64,000 nucleotides of DNA from Hyphomicrobiales bacterium (lineage in GTDB: Bacteria > Pseudomonadota > Alphaproteobacteria > Rhizobiales > Rhizobiaceae), in assembly GCA_900473185.1 (NCBI GenBank), contig UCKU01000022.1:1-64000 (forward strand), given 5' to 3'. The notes under the pieces are model-generated. The model was given only the letters and a program-made list of their open reading frames with translations, was not told where the DNA came from and made no database searches. Positions 43,671-54,500 of this stretch are shown here, one piece after another; the first letter of the stretch is position 1; the number at the start of each line of letters is the position of its first letter. The translations under genes and the position numbers were made by a program.

Positions 43671-45460
43671 TAGAATTCTTCCCAACTATCGTAAGCCAGG
43701 GCAGAAGCGACAGCGCCACCATTGGCGCGGACGAGCTTTGCCTTCATACCACGCGATGGCTTTGCACCCGGCGAAGCATCGTTACGGTTATCGATGATAT
43801 TAACGGAAGAGTGTTGCCCAAATCTAAACTGTGAGACGAGATTGCGAAGGTTTTCAGTCTCGGCTGAAAGTCGGGCGCTTGCCGCCGTCGTCTCCTCCAC
43901 CATGGCCGCATTCTGCTGTGTGCCCTGATCCATGACGTTGACAGCCTTGTTGATTTCCACAAGCCCGGTCGATTGTTCGCGCGAGGACTCGACGATCGCC
44001 ATTACGTTGACGTCGATATTGCCGACCTGGGTGACGATCCGTTCCAGTGCCTGGCCGGTCTGGCCAACAAGGTCGACACCGCTTTTCACGTGCTCCGAGG
44101 AGGTGGTAATGAGCGCCTTGATCTCCTTGGCGGCGCTGGCCGAGCGCTGTGCGAGTTCACGCACTTCCTGGGCGACGACGGCAAAACCCTTGCCGGCTTC
44201 GCCGGCACGCGCTGCCTCGACGCCGGCGTTCAGCGCCAGCAGGTTGGTCTGGAAGGCGATCTCGTCGATCACTCCGATGATATTGCTGATCTCGCGCGAG
44301 GATTTCTCGATCTGGCCCATAGCATCGACCGCCTTGCGGACGATATTGCCGGAATGTTCTGCACCGCGCTTCGTTTCCGCGACAAGCCCGCCTGCTTCGG
44401 CGGCGCGGCCGGCGCTGTCGGCAACGGTCTGGGTGATTTCATCGAGCGCCGCGGCCGTCTCTTCAACGGTTGCGGCCTGCTGTTCGGTGCGTTTGGACAG
44501 AACGTCGGCGGCTTCCTTCGTTTCGCGCGCACCGCTGGCGATCGCCTCGGCATTGACGAGGACCGTGCGCATGGCGCTGCCGAGTTTGTCGATCGCGGCG
44601 TTGAAATCGGTCCGGACTTTCTCCAGCGCCGGCGGGAAAGGATTTTCGACCCGCTTCGTCAGGTCGCCGTCGGCAAGTGCGGTCAGGCCGGTTGCCAGAT
44701 CATCGACAGCACGGACGCGTTCGGTGACGTCGGTCGCGAATTTGACGACCTTGAAGACGCGGCCGCTCATGTCGAAGATAGGATTATAGGATGCCTGGAT
44801 CCAGACGACCTTGCCGCCCTTGCCGATGCGCAGAAATTCCTCGGCGACGAACTGGCCGGCGGCGAGCTTCTTCCAGAATCCCGCATAAGCTTCGGAGCGC
44901 ACATAGGCCGGCTCGCAGAACATACGGTGATGTTTGCCGCGAATCTCCTCCAGCCGGTAACCCATGACCGAGAGGAAATTGTCGTTCGCCTGCAGGATCT
45001 CGCCATCCGGCGTGAACTCGATGACGGCCTGAGCCCGCGAGAGGGCCGCGATCTTGCCTTCGGCATCGGCCGCTTTCAGCTTGATGGCGGTCACATCGCT
45101 TGCCAGCTTGACGATCTTGTAGGGCTTGCCGCCAGACATCAGAGGGTTGTAGCTAGCCTGGATCCAGACCTCGCGGCCATCCTTGCCGATGCGCTTGTAT
45201 TCGCCGGCATCGAATTCGCCCCTGCCAAGCTTCTGCCAGAATTCCCGGTAGGCTGAGGAGGCGACATAATCCGGCTCGCAGAAGATGCTGTGATGCTTGC
45301 CGATAATCTCGCCGAGCTTGTAACCGAGTGCCCGGCAGAAATTTTCGTTTGCGTTGAGGATCTTTCCCTGCAGGTCGAATTCGATCGTTGCCTGCGATTT
45401 CATGAGAGCTGTGACGGTTGCACGTGAATCCGACGTCGCACCCAGCGAAAACAATGACAT
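43670..45460 (-). CDS. Soluble chemoreceptor with two PAS domains and CheR-docking tail
   Basis: 596 residues; GAGG precedes ATG 45460. Same architecture as the neighbouring receptor: two PAS units (about 10-115 and 138-240, each with GKHHxxFCEPxYV and WIQASYNP), HAMP-like stretch (LTALADGDLTKRVENPF) and signalling domain with FQTNLLALNAGVEAARAGEAGKGF. No membrane helix. The C-terminus is SWEEF, fitting the xWxxF pentapeptide that recruits CheR, after a flexible linker rich in S/G/A. Coupled to cheW. The PAS repeats suggest internal redox or energy sensing, possibly with flavin or haem, which the sequence does not settle. Confidence 0.93.
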   Translation of the reverse strand: MSLFSLGATSDSRATVTALMKSQATIEFDLQGKILNANENFCRALGYKLGEIIGKHHSIFCEPDYVASSAYREFWQKLGRGEFDAGEYKRIGKDGREVWIQASYNPLMSGGKPYKIVKLASDVTAIKLKAADAEGKIAALSRAQAVIEFTPDGEILQANDNFLSVMGYRLEEIRGKHHRMFCEPAYVRSEAYAGFWKKLAAGQFVAEEFLRIGKGGKVVWIQASYNPIFDMSGRVFKVVKFATDVTERVRAVDDLATGLTALADGDLTKRVENPFPPALEKVRTDFNAAIDKLGSAMRTVLVNAEAIASGARETKEAADVLSKRTEQQAATVEETAAALDEITQTVADSAGRAAEAGGLVAETKRGAEHSGNIVRKAVDAMGQIEKSSREISNIIGVIDEIAFQTNLLALNAGVEAARAGEAGKGFAVVAQEVRELAQRSASAAKEIKALITTSSEHVKSGVDLVGQTGQALERIVTQVGNIDVNVMAIVESSREQSTGLVEINKAVNVMDQGTQQNAAMVEETTAASARLSAETENLRNLVSQFRFGQHSSVNIIDNRNDASPGAKPSRGMKAKLVRANGGAVASALAYDSWEEF

Positions 45461-45811
45461 TTCAATCCTCCGATGTGTGGTTGCTACCAGCCGATCTCTC
45501 GGAGAATGGACCGGATTTGAGTAAGGCGGAGCTACCGCAAAACTGCAGTATATCCGGCAATACTTTAAGTCTGTCCTGCTTCACAAACGAGGCTGATCGG
45601 TATCAATTCTACCGTGAATCTCGGTCCTTGGCGCTGAGACGCGGGGATGATCTGTATTCACATCAAATAAATATAATTTTCACGATTAACAATGAGTAAC
45701 CAAATCCGATTTTGATCGGATTGCGACATCATTTTTACAATTTTTTACAGAGGAGAATTAGTTTTTCTCCTGATAAAATATTAAAAGTTGCAAAATTTCT
45801 ATAGTTTTACT
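45461..45811 (-). other. AT-rich intergenic region between the chemoreceptor and rocD
   Basis: 351 bp without a supported gene. It has two hairpins: AATCCGAT-TTTG-ATCGGATT (45703-45722, perfect 8-bp arms) and AGGAGAA-N7-TTCTCCT (45751-45771). The second lies 41 bp beyond the rocD stop and may be its terminator, though it lacks a T-run on the minus strand. The rest is the presumed promoter region of the chemoreceptor-cheW unit. Confidence 0.4.
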
Positions 45812-47011
45812 TTAGGTTATTGTCTTTTCAATTTGCGAGACCGCCCAATCCACCTGCGGTCTGGTGATGACCAGTGGCGGCGCGAAGCGAATCGTGTGGT
45901 CGTGTGTATCCTTGGCGAGAAGGCCGCGATCCTTCAGGGCGTAACAATATTGCCGGGCACCACCGGCGTCCGGCTCCAGTTCGACCGCGAGCATCAGGCC
46001 ACGGCCGCGCACATCCTTGACGATGTTGGAGCGAATGGAGCGCAGACCTTCGAGGAAATAGTCGCCCATCGTCTCGGCGTTCTCGATCATTCCTTCTTCG
46101 GTCAGCACCTTCAGGGCCGCGCGGGCGACCGCACAGGCCAGCGGGTTGCCGCCGAAGGTCGAGCCATGCTGGCCGGGCTTGAGCACGCCGAGGACCTCCG
46201 AATTCGAAAGCACGGCTGAAACAGGATAAAAGCCGCCCGAAAGCGCCTTGCCGATCAGCGTCACGTCGGCCTCGATACCTTCATGTTCTTCGGCGAGCAG
46301 CTTGCCGGTGCGCCCAAGGCCGGTCTGGATTTCGTCGAGGATGAGCGTGACGTTGTTTGCCGTGCAGAGTTCGCGCACGCGGGTGAAGTAACCGGCCGGC
46401 GGAATGATGACGCCAGCCTCGCCCTGGATCGGCTCGATCAGTGCTGCGACGGTATTGGCATTGATGGCCGCCGCGAAGGCTTCTGCATCACCGAAGGGAA
46501 CGATGCGGAAGCCTGGCGTATAAGGCCCGAAGCCGGTACGGGCGTCGGGGTCAGTCGAGAAGCTGATGATGCTCAGCGTGCGGCCGTGGAAATTGTTGGC
46601 GCAGACGATGATCTCCGCCTTGCCCTCCGGGACGCCCTTCACCTCATAGCCCCATTTGCGAACCGCCTTGATGGCGGTCTCGACGGCTTCCGCGCCTGAA
46701 TTCATAGGCAGGATCTTGTGGGAACCAGTCAGTGCGGCGAGCTCCTCATAGAGATAGGCGAGCTGGTCGTTGCGGAAGGCGCGCGAGGTGAGTGTCAGGC
46801 GGCCGGCCTGCTCGACCATGGCGGCAAGGATCTTCGGATGGCAATGGCCCTGGTTGACGGCAGAATAGGCCGAGAGGCAGTCGAGGTAGCACTTGCCATC
46901 CGTGTCCCAGACATGAACACCTTCACCCCGCGTCAGCACGACATCGAGCGGCTTGTAGTTATTGGCTCCAAGACGCTGTTCGGTGGCGATGAGGTTCGAC
47001 GAGGTGTTCAT
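45812..47011 (-). CDS. rocD: Ornithine aminotransferase
   Basis: 399 residues. Class III PLP aminotransferase converting ornithine and 2-oxoglutarate to glutamate semialdehyde. N-terminal YKPLDVVLTRGEGVHVWDTDG, the NSGAEAVETAIKAVRKWGY motif, NNFHGRT, ILDEIQTGLGRTG and the PLP lysine in LIGKALSGGFYPVSAV identify it as RocD rather than ArgD. It lies 13 bp after arginase on the same strand, giving an arginine to ornithine to glutamate catabolic pair, probably under the divergent Lrp/AsnC regulator. Confidence 0.94.
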   Translation of the reverse strand: MNTSSNLIATEQRLGANNYKPLDVVLTRGEGVHVWDTDGKCYLDCLSAYSAVNQGHCHPKILAAMVEQAGRLTLTSRAFRNDQLAYLYEELAALTGSHKILPMNSGAEAVETAIKAVRKWGYEVKGVPEGKAEIIVCANNFHGRTLSIISFSTDPDARTGFGPYTPGFRIVPFGDAEAFAAAINANTVAALIEPIQGEAGVIIPPAGYFTRVRELCTANNVTLILDEIQTGLGRTGKLLAEEHEGIEADVTLIGKALSGGFYPVSAVLSNSEVLGVLKPGQHGSTFGGNPLACAVARAALKVLTEEGMIENAETMGDYFLEGLRSIRSNIVKDVRGRGLMLAVELEPDAGGARQYCYALKDRGLLAKDTHDHTIRFAPPLVITRPQVDWAVSQIEKTIT

Positions 47012-47024
47012 GGCCGGTGCTCCC

Positions 47025-47960
47025 TTATGCGGCGCGTGTAGGACGATCGAAGATACGGCGGCCGAAGAGGCTTGCCGTCATCTCCACCATGATGCGGGCG
47101 CTCTTGCCGCGGTCATCAAGGAAAGGATTGAGTTCGACGAGGTCGAGCGAGGAGACGAGGCCGCTGTCGGACAGCATCTCCATGATGAGGTGCGCTTCAC
47201 GGAAGGTGGCGCCGCCAGGAACGGTGGTGCCGACGCCCGGCGCAAAATCGGGATCGAGGAAATCGACATCGAAGCTGACATGCAGCAGGCCGTTCGCCTT
47301 CTCGATCGTTTCCAGGATCTGGCGGAGGATCACAGCCACGCCCTGTTCATCGAGCGAGCGCATATCGAAGACATTGACGCCGTGCTTGCGGATTTCGACG
47401 CGCTCGGAGGCGTCGACCGAGCGGATGCCCACCTGGAAGATCTTCTTGGGATCGACGAGTGCACGGTCCTTCGGCAGGATTTCGGCAAAATCCGCCAGAC
47501 CGCAGAAGAAGGCGACGGGCATGCCGTGAATATTGCCTGACGGCGAGGTCTCAGGAGTATTGAAATCCGAATGGGCGTCGAGCCACAGCACGAAGAGCGG
47601 GCGGTCCTTTTCGGCGGCATAACGCGCCATGCCGGAGACGCTGCCCATGGAAAGGCTGTGGTCGCCGCCGAGGATCAGCGGGAAGTGGCCGGCTTTCGCC
47701 GCGTCATAGGTGGCTGCTTCGAGCGCACGCGTATAGGCGCCGACGATGCGAAGATTATGTGCTTTCGAATGATTGGGAAGGTCCCTGGCCGGGACGATGC
47801 TGAGATCGCCCGTGTCGACAACAGTGTGGCCGAGGTCAGTCAGCGCCTTGTCGACACCCGCAATGCGCAATGCTGTCGGTCCCATGCCCGCGCCTCTGCG
47901 GCCGGAACCTTCTTCAAGGGGGACACCGATAAGGGCGACAGATCGAGATTGTACTTCCAT
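47025..47960 (-). CDS. rocF: Arginase
   Basis: 311 residues from ATG 47960. Hydrolyses arginine to ornithine and urea. The dinuclear manganese ligands are in the expected motifs: GGDHSLSMG, WLDAHSDFN, and SFDVDFLDPDFAPG. N-terminal VALIGVPLEEGSGRRGAGMGPTALR and the SSLDLVELNPFLDDRGKSA stretch match bacterial arginases. It heads the arginase-rocD unit; the frame continues upstream to 48020 without good start signals. Divergent from an Lrp/AsnC gene with 131 bp between. Confidence 0.94.
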   Translation of the reverse strand: MEVQSRSVALIGVPLEEGSGRRGAGMGPTALRIAGVDKALTDLGHTVVDTGDLSIVPARDLPNHSKAHNLRIVGAYTRALEAATYDAAKAGHFPLILGGDHSLSMGSVSGMARYAAEKDRPLFVLWLDAHSDFNTPETSPSGNIHGMPVAFFCGLADFAEILPKDRALVDPKKIFQVGIRSVDASERVEIRKHGVNVFDMRSLDEQGVAVILRQILETIEKANGLLHVSFDVDFLDPDFAPGVGTTVPGGATFREAHLIMEMLSDSGLVSSLDLVELNPFLDDRGKSARIMVEMTASLFGRRIFDRPTRAA

Positions 47961-48091
47961 TCCGAGGGCTCCGTTCTGAGGCCTGTTTTGGCCGATAGTG
48001 GGATAAAGTGGCGGCGGCAAATAGATGGAAAAGTGTCAGAAATGGATTATGATTGCGCAGATTGATAAAGCTAATTTGACAAAGTGAAACC
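47961..48091. promoter_or_regulatory. Divergent control region between arginase and Lrp/AsnC regulator
   Basis: 131 bp that must carry promoters for both genes. It is AT-rich near the regulator (ATTGATAAAGCTAATTTGACA around 48059-48081), the sort of sequence Lrp-family proteins bind, but no clear 15-bp Lrp dyad can be fixed by eye. Confidence 0.4.
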
Positions 48092-48520
48092 GTGGACGAT
48101 CTCGATAACGAGCTTCTGAGTGCGCTTCGGCACAATGCGCGAATCTCCGTCTCCTCGCTTGCGGCGCTGACGGGAGCTTCGCGGGCGACGGTTTCCACGC
48201 GCATCGACAGGCTGGTGGAAAACGGCACGATTGCCGGTTTCACCATCCGCACCGGTCACGAGACGCGTTCCGCCGGCGTTCGGGCCATCGTCATGATCGA
48301 AGTGCATGGTAAGCTTGCCGACAAGGTGGCAACCCAGCTTCGTGGCTTGCCGCAGGTGCGCGCGCTGCACAGCACCAACGGCAAATGGGATCTCGTTGCC
48401 GAGCTCGAGGATCGCGACCTCGTCTCCTTCGACGAGACGCTGCGCCGGATACGTCTCATCGACGGCATCAATACCACCGAAACCAACATTCTGCTGAAGA
48501 CCAGCAAGGCGAGCTTTTAG
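48092..48520 (+). CDS. Lrp/AsnC-family transcriptional regulator
   Basis: 142 residues starting with GTG 48092. N-terminal helix-turn-helix (DNELLSALRHNARISVSSLAALTGASRATVSTRIDRLVENGTIAGF) and a RAM ligand domain (VRAIVMIEVHGKLADKVATQLRGLPQVRALHSTNGKWDLVAEL). It lies divergent from arginase-rocD. Lrp/AsnC proteins such as PutR and ArgR-like activators often control an adjacent amino-acid catabolic gene, so arginine or ornithine is the likely effector (inference). Confidence 0.9.
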   Translation: MDDLDNELLSALRHNARISVSSLAALTGASRATVSTRIDRLVENGTIAGFTIRTGHETRSAGVRAIVMIEVHGKLADKVATQLRGLPQVRALHSTNGKWDLVAELEDRDLVSFDETLRRIRLIDGINTTETNILLKTSKASF

Positions 48521-48542
48521 GCTTCAATTTTCCAGGCTGGCC

Positions 48543-51500
48543 TCAATATTCATGCTCGTAGACGATGCCGGCTTCACCCGAGCCATTGCCGCCGGCGGCA
48601 CCCCGCAGCTTCACGCCGCGGCCGACATCCAGATTGATGATTGCCTTGGCGCCGGCTTCTCCGCCCTGCTGCAGCTCGAAATAGGTCCGTTCGTTGAGGT
48701 AGCGGCCGACACTGACGCTGGTCCGTCCCTTCGCATCCGTGCTGATGTCGAGGTCGTCGACGCCGAGCTGGTTGCGGAGCCCTTCGAAGAGCGAGGTCGA
48801 GCGGTTGCCGGCGAGCTGGCTGACGGCATCGGCAAGCTGGGCGATCTGCACTGGCGACAGGCGGGACATGGATTGGCCGAAGATGAGCTGGGCCAGCACT
48901 TCGTCCTGAGGCAGGGCAGGCGACGAGGAGAAGGTGATGGCGGGGTCGGTCGCGAGACCCGTGACATCCACCGTGAGCGTCGTCGTACCTGACGTGGAAG
49001 TGGCCTCCATGTCGAGGGCGGGCGTCAGGTCGCCGGCAAATGTGATGCGGCTGCGGTCGGAGAAATCGAGACGGCGGTTGAGGATCGTCAGACGGCCGCG
49101 ACGCATGGTGAAGGCGCCAGCAACCTCCGGCGCGGCAGCCGAGCCGCGGATCGTAATGTTGCCGCCGACTTCCGCATCGATGCCACGGCCGCGCACGAAG
49201 ATCTGCGAGGGTGCATCGAGCTGGATATCCAGCATGATGGTCGAAGATTTTTCCCGGGGCTGCTGCTGAGCATTGTCCCTGAGCTGGGCGAGCACGGCGG
49301 GCGGCGCGTGGATATGGCGGATATCGATTTCACGCAGCGATGTCGGCAGCCTCTCCGGCACGGTGATCGAAGCCTTGTCGATGTGAAGCTTACCATCAAG
49401 CGTGGGATTGGAAAGCAGCGGTCCCCTCAGGCCGAGCGTGCCGTCGACCGTTGCGACAACCAGAGTGCCGTCGACATAGACCGCGTGGTCCAGGCGGATG
49501 GAAAGATCGGCGGGGAAGGTGCCGCTGATGCCAACCGAGCCGCTCGCCGAGATCGAGCCGCCGCTTGCGAGCCTGCCGTTCAGCCGCGAAATGACGGCCT
49601 GCTGGCCGTTGAAGGTAATGGTTGCGCCAAGGCCTTCGAGGGCGAGGTTGCGGCGCACGTCGATCAGCTTTGCGCCATCCGTCGTCACCGTGCCGTTGAT
49701 GACCGGGGCAGCCGTCGTGCCGCTGACCTCAAGGTTCACATTGGCGACGCCTTCGGCAACGAGACCCTGCTGGGCAAGCTGTGCACCGAGAACGGCGAAG
49801 GGAAGACTGCCGTTGAAACGCATCGACATGGTGCGGTTGCCTGTCATTGCGAGAGTGCCGCCGCCGTTCAGCGACAATCCGCCGTCGCCGGCAAGGCTGG
49901 TGTCGACCGTCAGACGGTTGTCGGCCAGCTTGCCGCTTGCGCCAAGAGTGAGTGGGGCAAGGCCGGCGCCCTTCGTCTGGCTCGTTTGGGCATTCTTCCA
50001 GTCGACCTTGAAATCGACCGAGGGAAGGGGAAGCGATCCCGAGGCAGTCGCTGTCGCCGTGATGGCGCCTTCGGCACCAAGGTTCGGAACGAACCCATTG
50101 GCGACGGCCGCCGGCAGATTGGTGACATCGGCCTTGGCATTGACGCCCTTGACGGTCGTTCCGGCTATATCGAGATTGCCCGCTGCCTTCAGCGAGACAC
50201 CGCCATTGCCGTTGAGATTGGCGTCGAAATCCAGCCGGTCTTTGCTGAGTTTGCCCGAAGCGGCGAGCGTCAGACCGGAGAGGCCGGCAGTTCTGGTCTG
50301 TTTCGTCCCGGCGTTTTTCCAGTCGATCTTGAAATCGGCGGAGGGGGCGGTGAGCGATCCGGAGGCAGTCGCTGTCGCCGTGATGATGCCTTCGGCTCCA
50401 ATATCAGGGACGAACCCATTGGCGACGGCAGCCGGCAGATTGGTGATATCAGCCTTGGCATCGATGCCCTGGATCGTGGTGCCCGCCAATGCGAGATTGC
50501 CGGCCGCTTTCAGCGAGACGCCACCTTTGCCATTCAAACTGGCGTCGAAATCCAGACGGTTGCTGACATATTTTCCCGAAGCGGCAAGCGCCAGGCCAGA
50601 AAGACCGGCGGTCTTGGTCTGGCGCGTTGCCGCGTTTTTCCAGTCGAGCTTGAAATCGATCACCGGCTCTGTCGGTGTGCCTGAGGTGACCGCAGTGCCG
50701 GAGATTATGCCCTCAGCGCCAAGACCGGGCACGAAGCCATTGGCGAGATTTGCGGGCAGGCCGGCGATGTCAGCGTTGACGGCGAGGTCGCGAATGGCGG
50801 TGCCATCGATCGTCACGCCGCCGTTCGCTTTCAGCAGCGCGCCGTTGCCGCTGCCGAGATTGGCGTCGAAATCGACCCTGTTGTTTTCATATTTGCCAGT
50901 GGCCTTGGCGGAGAGATCGGTGAGGCCGTTGCTCTTTGTCTGGCGCGTTGCCGCATTTGCCCAGGCCAGATCGAAAGTGACTGCCGGTGTCGGCAGCGAG
51001 CCGGAGGCCGATGCCTTGCCGGAAATCGTGCCTTCGGCGCCCAGATCGGGAACGAAGCCGTTGGCAAGGCCGGCTGGAAGGTTTGCGAGATCTGCATCGA
51101 CCTTCAGATTGCGTACCGCCGTCCCAACAAGCTCGACATTGCCCGTCGCCTTCAGCGACAGGGCTTTCGGTCCGGCGAGGTTGGCATCGAAATCGAGTTT
51201 CTGGTCGGCAAAATGGCCGGTTGCCGCAAGGTCGAGTCCAGTCAGGCCGGCGGTTTTGGTGTGCCGTGTCGTGGCATCCTGCCAGCTGAGCTTGAAATCC
51301 GCAGCCGGTGCGGCAGGCGTCCCTGACGCCGAGGCTGTGCCAGAAATCGTTCCGCCGGCATCGAGATCCTTCACGAAACCGTTGGCGATATTGGCCGGAA
51401 CATTCGCAAGTTCGGCATCGACCTTGATGTTGCCGATCGTGGTTCCGGTGATAGCGACATTACCGAGCGCTTTCAGCGATAGTCCGCCCTTGCCGGTGAG

Positions 51501-54500
51501 CGCCGTATCGAAATCGAGCCTGTTATCCGCAAACCTGCCGGATGCGTTGAGCGACAGACCGGCAAGCTTGGCGCTCTTTGTCTGGCTTGTCGCGGCGTTT
51601 TTCCAGTTCAGCTTGAAATCGGCCGCTGGCGCTGCGGGCGTGCCCGTTGCCGTGACCGTTCCCGAAACCGTACCTTCCGCAGCAAGATCGGGAACAAAGC
51701 CATTGGCGACCTTTGCCGGCAGGCTGACGATGTCGGCGTTGATATTGAGGGTCGGACCGTTCGGGTCCGCAAGGCCAATGTCGCCCGCCGCCTTCAGGGA
51801 AAGGCCGTCAGCGCCGCTAATGTCGCCATCGAAGTTCAGCTTGTTGTCGGCGAAGGTGCCTGATGTCGAGATGCCGAGAGGGGCGATGCTGGCGCCTTTT
51901 GTATGGCTGGTGGCCGCGTCCTTCCAGTCGAGCTTGAAATTGACCGCGGGGGCGGCCGGTGTCCCGGTTACGTTCACCGTACCGGAAATCGTGCCGTCAG
52001 CGGCCAGATTGGGAACGAAGCTGTTGGCAAGGCTCGCCGGCAGGTCAGTGATGACGGCATCCAGCTTCAGGGTCTCACCAGCCGAACCGGTGACCGATAC
52101 GGAGCCGCTGCCGGTTTTGACGGTCAGGCCGTTCAGGCTGGCAACTCCCTTGGTGACGTTGACCTGTGCGGGTGACGCCAGTTCGACCGGAATGTTGTGC
52201 GGCTTGGCGGTGAAGCGGTCGAGACTGAGATCGATCATGCCGCCTGCAGACTGCACGCTGCCTGCCGCCTGCAGGGGATTGCCGTCATAGCCTGCATCCA
52301 GATTGAAGTCGGTGCGGGTCTGCTGCTGGACGAAATCAAGCGCAATGCCGGTAAGCTTGTTGGTCCCGACACCGAACCCGTCGGCCCGTATCGTGCCACT
52401 CGCTGCAAAAGCCATGATATCGCTGACGGTCACATCGATCGTCGGCTTGACGATATCAAGCGTGTCGCGGCGAATTCCACTGCCGTTGGCGGCAACCTTG
52501 AGCGCAATCTTGCCGTCAGTGCCGGTAATGTCGACGGAGCCCTTGAGGTCGCCTTCCGCCTTCTGGCCACCGAGCGCGGCAAGCAGGCTGATATCAGGGA
52601 AGTCGAAGGTAAACGCACCAGCCGGCGTCATGCCTGACGAAAGCGTGAGGTTGCCCGCCAGGCGATTGCTGCCGACATCGGCCGTCAACGCGGGGATAGA
52701 AATGATCCCCTTCTCGGATTTGACGTCCCCATTGATGCCGATCGGCTGGCCGTCGATCGTGCCGGTCGCGGCGATCCGGCCCTGCGGAGCAGCAGGATCA
52801 GCGGAGCCCATCAGGTCGATGTTGAGATCGCCGACCTTGCGATCGGCCATCTGCAGGCTGGCGGCTTTCACATTGGCGGTGAGTGCAAGGGCTGGAAGCG
52901 TGCCGCTTGCCTTGACGCTGTAATCCGCTTCCCCGCTTGTGCCCGACAGCAGCTTGCCGATATCGGGAAGCTTGCCGGCGAGATCGGCCGTCAGCGCGTC
53001 ATCTTCGAGCGCGACATTGCCGCCTGCCTCGATGGTCGGGGATTTGATCGTGATGTTCGACAGCGTCACCTTGGAGGGGATCGTGCCGGCAATCTGGGTT
53101 TCGAGGTTGATCGGTGCATCGAACTTTTCGGCGACGGCCGGTGGCAAGGCGGCGGGCTGGACGGTAAATTTCGCATTGCCGGTCAGCGTATTGTCGGCCA
53201 GGCGATAGGAGCCGTTGAGATCGGCGCCGATATTGGCGCTTTCGACCGTCGTGCCGTTGAAGCCGATGCCGTTGCGCGAAATCTGAAGCGGCGCGACAAG
53301 TGTGATCGGACCCCGAACGGCGCGGTTGAGGTTGGGCTCGGTGAAGGTGGCGTCACCTGCGACGAGGCGCAGCTGGATATCGCCGGCACCATTGGCGAGA
53401 TTGAAGGCATCGCTCTTGGCCGTCAGCTTGACGTTGCCGATATCGGCCTGCGGCATCGTGGCGGAATCCAGCGATCCGCTGGCATTGATGCGCACGGCCT
53501 GTGCCTGTCCGGTCATCGCCAGATTGAGGCCCGAAATCATGAAGCGCGCTTCGCCATCGGCAAGCGGCCAGCGGAAATCGACCGGACCCGAGGTGCCGAG
53601 CACATTGCCATTCAAGCTGTTGTTGCCGGCAGGATCGAGCGTGCCTGATGCGGCGATGACGACGCTGCCGGTCGCGAGATTGCCGGTCTGGATATCGATC
53701 TTGCCATGATCGTTGAAGGTCGCGGATACATCGATATTCGTCTGGCCTGCAAAAAGCGGCCGGAATGCCATGGGAAGCAGCGAGCTTACATCGCCGCCGC
53801 CCTTGAGGTCGAGATGATGCAAGCCGTCGGGCGTGATTGCGTGCTTGCCTTCCAGCGAGGCACGTTGCTGGCCATCCAGGGCAGCCTGCAGCTTGCCGTT
53901 CCAGTCCGAGATCGGACCTTCGCCGTTGAGCGCGATATTGACCGCCGGGCTGCCGGGCAGACCGAGAAAGCCTGCGAGCAGGCCGCCCTGCGGTTCGGCA
54001 AGCTGGGCGTTCAGCCGCAGATGGTTGTTTGCCGGGGTGAAGGCGATATCGGCGGAGAGCTTTGCGTCGGGAACCTGGTGGCGGTTGACGTTAACAAGCG
54101 CTTCGCCGCCATCGCCATCGGCTCTGAGGTTGCCGGTGGCGGCAAGCGAGAAGGCGCGGCCGGTCAGCGGTGCGCCAAGGGAAATATCGGGCAAGGCGAT
54201 ATGCTCGATATCGATCTTCAGCGGCAGCCGGAAGCCCCCGCTGCTTCCTTCCTCCGGAGTTGCTGGCCTGGAAGGCAGAGTGCGTACCGGCCGTCGGCGC
54301 ACGTCGATGGAGGCGACTGATACCTGTCTGGCGTGGAAGGTACCGGTAAGCAGCGCCAGGGGATTCCAGTCGATGGCGATGCCGCGGATTTCTGCAAATG
54401 TGCCGCGCGTGTCCGACAGGGTGATCTCGGCTGCGCGCAAGCCGCCGGTCAGCAGGCCCTCGGGTTCGCGCACAGATATCGTCATATCGCGGTTGGAGAG

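Noticed and set aside
45418..45699. A 93-codon plus-strand frame over the chemoreceptor start and the AT-rich gap.
   Set aside because: It begins inside the receptor gene in antisense, has no ribosome site, and its composition follows the AT-rich spacer.
49806..52043. Regularly spaced repeats considered as a CRISPR or satellite array.
   Set aside because: The period is 321 bp, in frame, and the units encode a continuous protein; there are no short direct repeats with spacers.
49498..52290. A 930-codon plus-strand frame through the tamB repeat region.
   Set aside because: It is a shadow of the repeated coding sequence of tamB; its Ser/Pro/Ala-rich product simply copies the repeat periodicity.
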